Below, one piece after another: positions 5,391-7,475 of a stretch of DNA of 7,475 nucleotides. The notes under the pieces are model-generated. The model saw only the letters and a list, made by a program, of their open reading frames with translations, had not been told where the DNA came from and did no database searches. Position 1 is the first letter of the stretch. Each line of letters starts with the position of its first letter. The translations under genes were made by a program, and so were the position numbers. Source of the stretch: Microcaldota archaeon (GTDB lineage Archaea > Micrarchaeota > Micrarchaeia > Anstonellales > Bilamarchaeaceae); contig DYTL01000037.1 in the NCBI GenBank assembly GCA_020726005.1, forward strand, positions 1 to 7,475, read 5' to 3'.

Positions 5391-5399
5391 TTTTATAAA
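5391..5399 (-). promoter_or_regulatory. TATA box of the SerK-like gene
   Basis: TTTATAAAA on the minus strand is centred about 31 bp before the ATG at 5364. This implies a leader of about 5 nt and supports that start over the upstream GTG. Confidence 0.4.
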
Positions 5400-5612
5400 C
5401 AAATTCATCAAAAAAAAATAATTTTTTATAATTAATATTGTAAGAGTTTAAAAATACCACGGGTAACGAGTAATTCAGAACATCTTCTACAACTAAACCA
5501 TTCGCGCGAACCGAACAGTATATTTTCTAATCTTTCATATAAATTATAAAAAATATTTCTTAGTGGATAAATCACAATGTAAAATTTAAGAGGAGTAATA
5601 TAAAAAATTGCG

Positions 5613-5629
5613 ATTTCGAAGTTCGAAAT
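5613..5629. promoter_or_regulatory. 17-bp palindrome, possible operator
   Basis: ATTTCGAA-G-TTCGAAAT is a perfect 8+1+8 palindrome adjoining a TATA-like TTATATAAA (5629-5637). Length, odd centre and place next to a TATA element look like a dimeric regulator site. The regulator and target are unknown. Confidence 0.4.
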
Positions 5630-5652
5630 TATATAAATTCGCTAAAAAATAC

Positions 5653-5676
5653 GAACAAAATTTATAAATTTTGTTC
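5653..5676. repeat. 24-bp perfect palindrome
   Basis: The half-site GAACAAAATTTA is followed directly by its complement TAAATTTTGTTC with no spacer. It resembles, in its ACAAATTT core, the inverted repeat beside the tRNA gene. It could be an operator or an RNA hairpin; nothing in the sequence decides. Confidence 0.5.
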
Positions 5677-5764
5677 TATGATAAGATAGGATAATATTAG
5701 GCAAACGTGTAATTTTGATTGTTGAATATATTCGGAGATTAGTTAGATGGTTTCACCATAATTC

Positions 5765-5771
5765 TTTATAT
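5765..5771 (+). promoter_or_regulatory. TATA box of herA
   Basis: TTTATAT is centred 26 bp before the ATG at 5794, and no Shine-Dalgarno sequence lies between. A leaderless transcript beginning at the start codon is expected. Confidence 0.5.
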
Positions 5772-5793
5772 TGTTTTCCTGCAATATTATTGT

Positions 5794-7353
5794 ATGAAAC
5801 CAATAGGCACAGTAATAACAACAGAAGAATCACCATCTACGAGCGAATTCTCATTTGTATTTGATCTGCAGGAACGAAACGTAAAAAAAGGACAATACGT
5901 GCAGACCAATAGTGAGCAGGGAATTATCTTTGGATACATAAACGAAATTTTCCGTAGTAATAGATATTTTGAGTGTGCGGAAAGCGTTGCTGAATATGAA
6001 CGCATTTCTTCAATGAACAAAAGTTTTCCAACAACGAGCTGTGAATACATAATTGCGCAGGTAAAAGTACTAGGCATTTCTTCCAATTCTTCAATTGAAT
6101 CCGAAACAATATCGTTTATGCGTGCATCAATTCCTCCGATTCCAGGCGCAAAGGTTTTCAGTGCGAACGAACAATTATTAAAATCCTTCCTCGGACTTAA
6201 AGAAAATGGACTTTTTTTGGGAAAAATTCAGCACCATTCCACTGAAGCGAAAATAGATATGACACGGTTAATTCAAAAACATTTAGCAATACTTGCGATG
6301 AGCGGAGCAGGAAAATCACATTTATCTAATGTTTTAATAGAAGAATTACTTGATAGAAAAAAAGAAGACGGACGAATCGCAGTTATAGTAATTGATATTC
6401 ATGGCGAATATATTGGCTTTGCAGATAGCGCGTATGCGAATCGCACGAAAATAATTGAAGTTGGAAATAAAAAATACGGTTTTATGTTTCCGCTTAAAAA
6501 AGTTTTTCCAGAAATGATTGAAGAATGGCTTCCAATGCTTTCGTTCGCGCAAAAAGCGCTTTTGCGTAATGTTTTAATTGAATTGTATTTGGATTACAAA
6601 AAAAACAGAAAAACCTATGGATTCAAAGATTTAATGGCAAAAATAGATATACATCAACAAGAAAATTCAAAAACAGATAAGAATGTAAAACCTGCGCTAA
6701 AAAGGACATTAAAAGAGCTTATGCGCATGCATTTTATTACTGAAAACAATGAAAATCCAAAACTTACTGAAGATGTGAAACCAGGTAATCTTTTAATTAT
6801 GGATTTCAGTAGCGTAGATATTTTAAGAAAAAAACAAGTAATCGTTTCCATGCTTGCACGAAAATTATTTAATTTAAGGAGAAACGGAAAGGTTCCTCCG
6901 TTTTTGCTTATAGTAGAAGAGGCGCACAGTTTCGCAAGAGAAAAAGCAGAAGAAAGTGCAGTAGTTTCTCGCGCAATAATAGAAACAATTGCAAGAGAAG
7001 GAAGAAAATTCGGTGCTTCGCTTTGTCTTATTACTCAACGTCCGGTAAATCTAAGTACTACTGCGCTTTCGCAATGTAATACTCACATAATCCTAAGAAT
7101 TACCAATCCAAACGATTTGGACCATATTCAGCAAAGCAGTGAAGGAATAGATGCAAGAATCGCAAAAACTATAACTTCTTTACGTACAGGAGAAGGAATA
7201 ATTGTTGGAGAAGCAATTAATGCACCTTTATTTGTAGATGTGCGCGACATAAAAATAAAGAGAAAAGAAAGAAGCAAACCACTTATTGAACTCGCATATG
7301 AATATGAAAAAATGCAGGAAAAAAAAGACGAAGATGCAGAAGCATTTTTGTAA
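5794..7353 (+). CDS. herA: HerA-family hexameric DNA translocase/helicase
   Basis: This 519-residue protein is a ring-shaped ATPase of the FtsK/HerA superfamily. In archaea HerA works with the NurA nuclease and Mre11-Rad50 in resecting DNA double-strand ends. The N-terminal HAS-barrel occupies about 1-110. The RecA-like core has Walker A SGAGKS (170-175), a conserved VIDIHGEY segment (199-206), Walker B LLIVEEAH (371-378, with tandem Glu 375-376), the REGRKFG segment with the likely arginine finger (401-407), and the TQRP motif (414-417). A Lys/Glu-rich tail closes the protein. Length is normal. The ATG at 5794 matches the TATA spacing and the usual short run into the HAS-barrel. The usual partners nurA, mre11 and rad50 are not within the window, which stops about 120 bp downstream. 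Archaea can encode several HerA-like proteins, so the resection role is probable rather than certain. Confidence 0.9.
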   Translation: MKPIGTVITTEESPSTSEFSFVFDLQERNVKKGQYVQTNSEQGIIFGYINEIFRSNRYFECAESVAEYERISSMNKSFPTTSCEYIIAQVKVLGISSNSSIESETISFMRASIPPIPGAKVFSANEQLLKSFLGLKENGLFLGKIQHHSTEAKIDMTRLIQKHLAILAMSGAGKSHLSNVLIEELLDRKKEDGRIAVIVIDIHGEYIGFADSAYANRTKIIEVGNKKYGFMFPLKKVFPEMIEEWLPMLSFAQKALLRNVLIELYLDYKKNRKTYGFKDLMAKIDIHQQENSKTDKNVKPALKRTLKELMRMHFITENNENPKLTEDVKPGNLLIMDFSSVDILRKKQVIVSMLARKLFNLRRNGKVPPFLLIVEEAHSFAREKAEESAVVSRAIIETIAREGRKFGASLCLITQRPVNLSTTALSQCNTHIILRITNPNDLDHIQQSSEGIDARIAKTITSLRTGEGIIVGEAINAPLFVDVRDIKIKRKERSKPLIELAYEYEKMQEKKDEDAEAFL

Positions 7354-7365
7354 TTAACATAGTAA

Positions 7366-7379
7366 TAGTTTTTATTTTT
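7366..7379 (+). terminator. T-rich terminator after herA
   Basis: Two T5 tracts (7369-7373 and 7375-7379) lie 16-26 nt after the herA stop. A TTAAGAT/ATCTTAA hairpin with a T-rich loop follows at 7397-7417. T-tracts are the usual archaeal termination signal. Confidence 0.45.
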
Positions 7380-7443
7380 ATATTTAAGGTAATCGCTTAA
7401 GATTTTTTCTATCTTAATCAAATTGGCATTTATTTCGTTTTCA

Positions 7444-7450
7444 TTATTTA
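7444..7450 (+). promoter_or_regulatory. Possible TATA box for a gene starting at the right edge
   Basis: TTATTTA is centred exactly 26 bp before an ATG occupying the last three bases (7473-7475), the same spacing as at herA. Only the start codon is inside the window, so the gene itself cannot be tested. Confidence 0.22.
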
Positions 7451-7475
7451 CCCGAAATTTTTTGTTTTTCTTATG

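Larger units (their letters stand above)
5365..5793. other. 429-bp gap between divergent genes, no convincing gene
   Basis: It separates the SerK-like gene from herA. It holds promoters for both, a palindromic TTCGCGCGAA (5501-5510), two longer perfect palindromes (5613-5629 and 5653-5676), a TATA-like stretch between them (5629-5638), and a small ATGGT-TTC-ACCAT hairpin (5747-5759). No tRNA cloverleaf and no pair of C/D boxes was found on either strand. The only small frame near a purine-rich ribosome-binding-like site is 19 codons with poor spacing. Confidence 0.5.

Noticed and set aside
5365..5460. GTG-started 32-residue extension of the SerK-like protein
   Set aside because: No promoter or Shine-Dalgarno site precedes the GTG. 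The residues look like translated AT-rich DNA, and a TATA box for the inner ATG lies inside this stretch.
5461..5520. tRNA-like or split-tRNA half on the minus strand (TTCGCGCGAA followed by GGTTTAGTTG)
   Set aside because: There is no G18-G19 pair in the D-loop, the D-stem does not pair, and no T-arm or matching 3' acceptor follows. TTCGCGCGAA is simply self-complementary.
5590..5667. 19-codon TTG frame behind GAGGAG
   Set aside because: The spacing of 12 nt is too long, the start codon is rare, and the frame runs through both palindromes; chance is the simpler explanation.
7128..7421. Minus-strand frame across the herA 3' end
   Set aside because: Low-complexity S, Y, K and F content and complete overlap with the herA C-terminus mark it as a shadow frame.
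1..7475. CRISPR array, insertion sequence or phage-like module
   Set aside because: No regularly spaced direct repeats, transposase, integrase or terminal repeats are visible on either strand.

Overview
This is AT-rich archaeal DNA. The window carries transcription factor B, an archaeal Sm-like (SmAP) protein, a HerA-type DNA translocase, TATA boxes about 25 bp upstream of starts, and a tRNA gene whose intron fits the archaeal bulge-helix-bulge rule. An AT-rich genome, many apparently leaderless mRNAs and a tRNA intron outside the anticodon loop would suit a small-genome lineage such as ARMAN/DPANN archaea. They do not prove it, because Thermoproteales also carry T-loop introns. This placement is inference.

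Left part (1-2760): a divergent promoter region serves a minus-strand gene cut off by the window edge and a plus-strand iron operon. The operon encodes a DtxR/IdeR-type metal-dependent repressor with a C-terminal FeoA domain, followed with a 1-nt stop/start overlap by the ferrous iron transporter FeoB. A perfect 14-bp palindrome of the DtxR type lies between the TATA box and the start codon, so the operon probably shuts itself off when iron is plentiful. No separate feoA is visible.

Middle part (2750-4785): an unrecognised two-helix membrane protein and transcription factor B lie on the minus strand. TFB is divergent from a plus-strand Sm-like RNA-binding protein. That gene converges on a minus-strand tRNA-Ala(GGC) gene whose T-loop is interrupted by a 40-nt intron. 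This intron is the most notable item in the window. The tRNA is tightly flanked by two perfect inverted repeats.

Right part (4912-7475): a short SerK/ParB-like protein (putative free-serine kinase) on the minus strand and herA on the plus strand are separated by about 430 bp that contain no convincing gene but do hold two perfect palindromes. The last three bases are an ATG with a TATA-like box 26 bp upstream, possibly the start of the next gene.

Translation signals fall into two groups. TFB and the Sm-like gene have strong Shine-Dalgarno sites. The dtxR, herA and left-edge genes have TATA boxes about 24-27 bp before the ATG and no Shine-Dalgarno, as expected for leaderless mRNAs.
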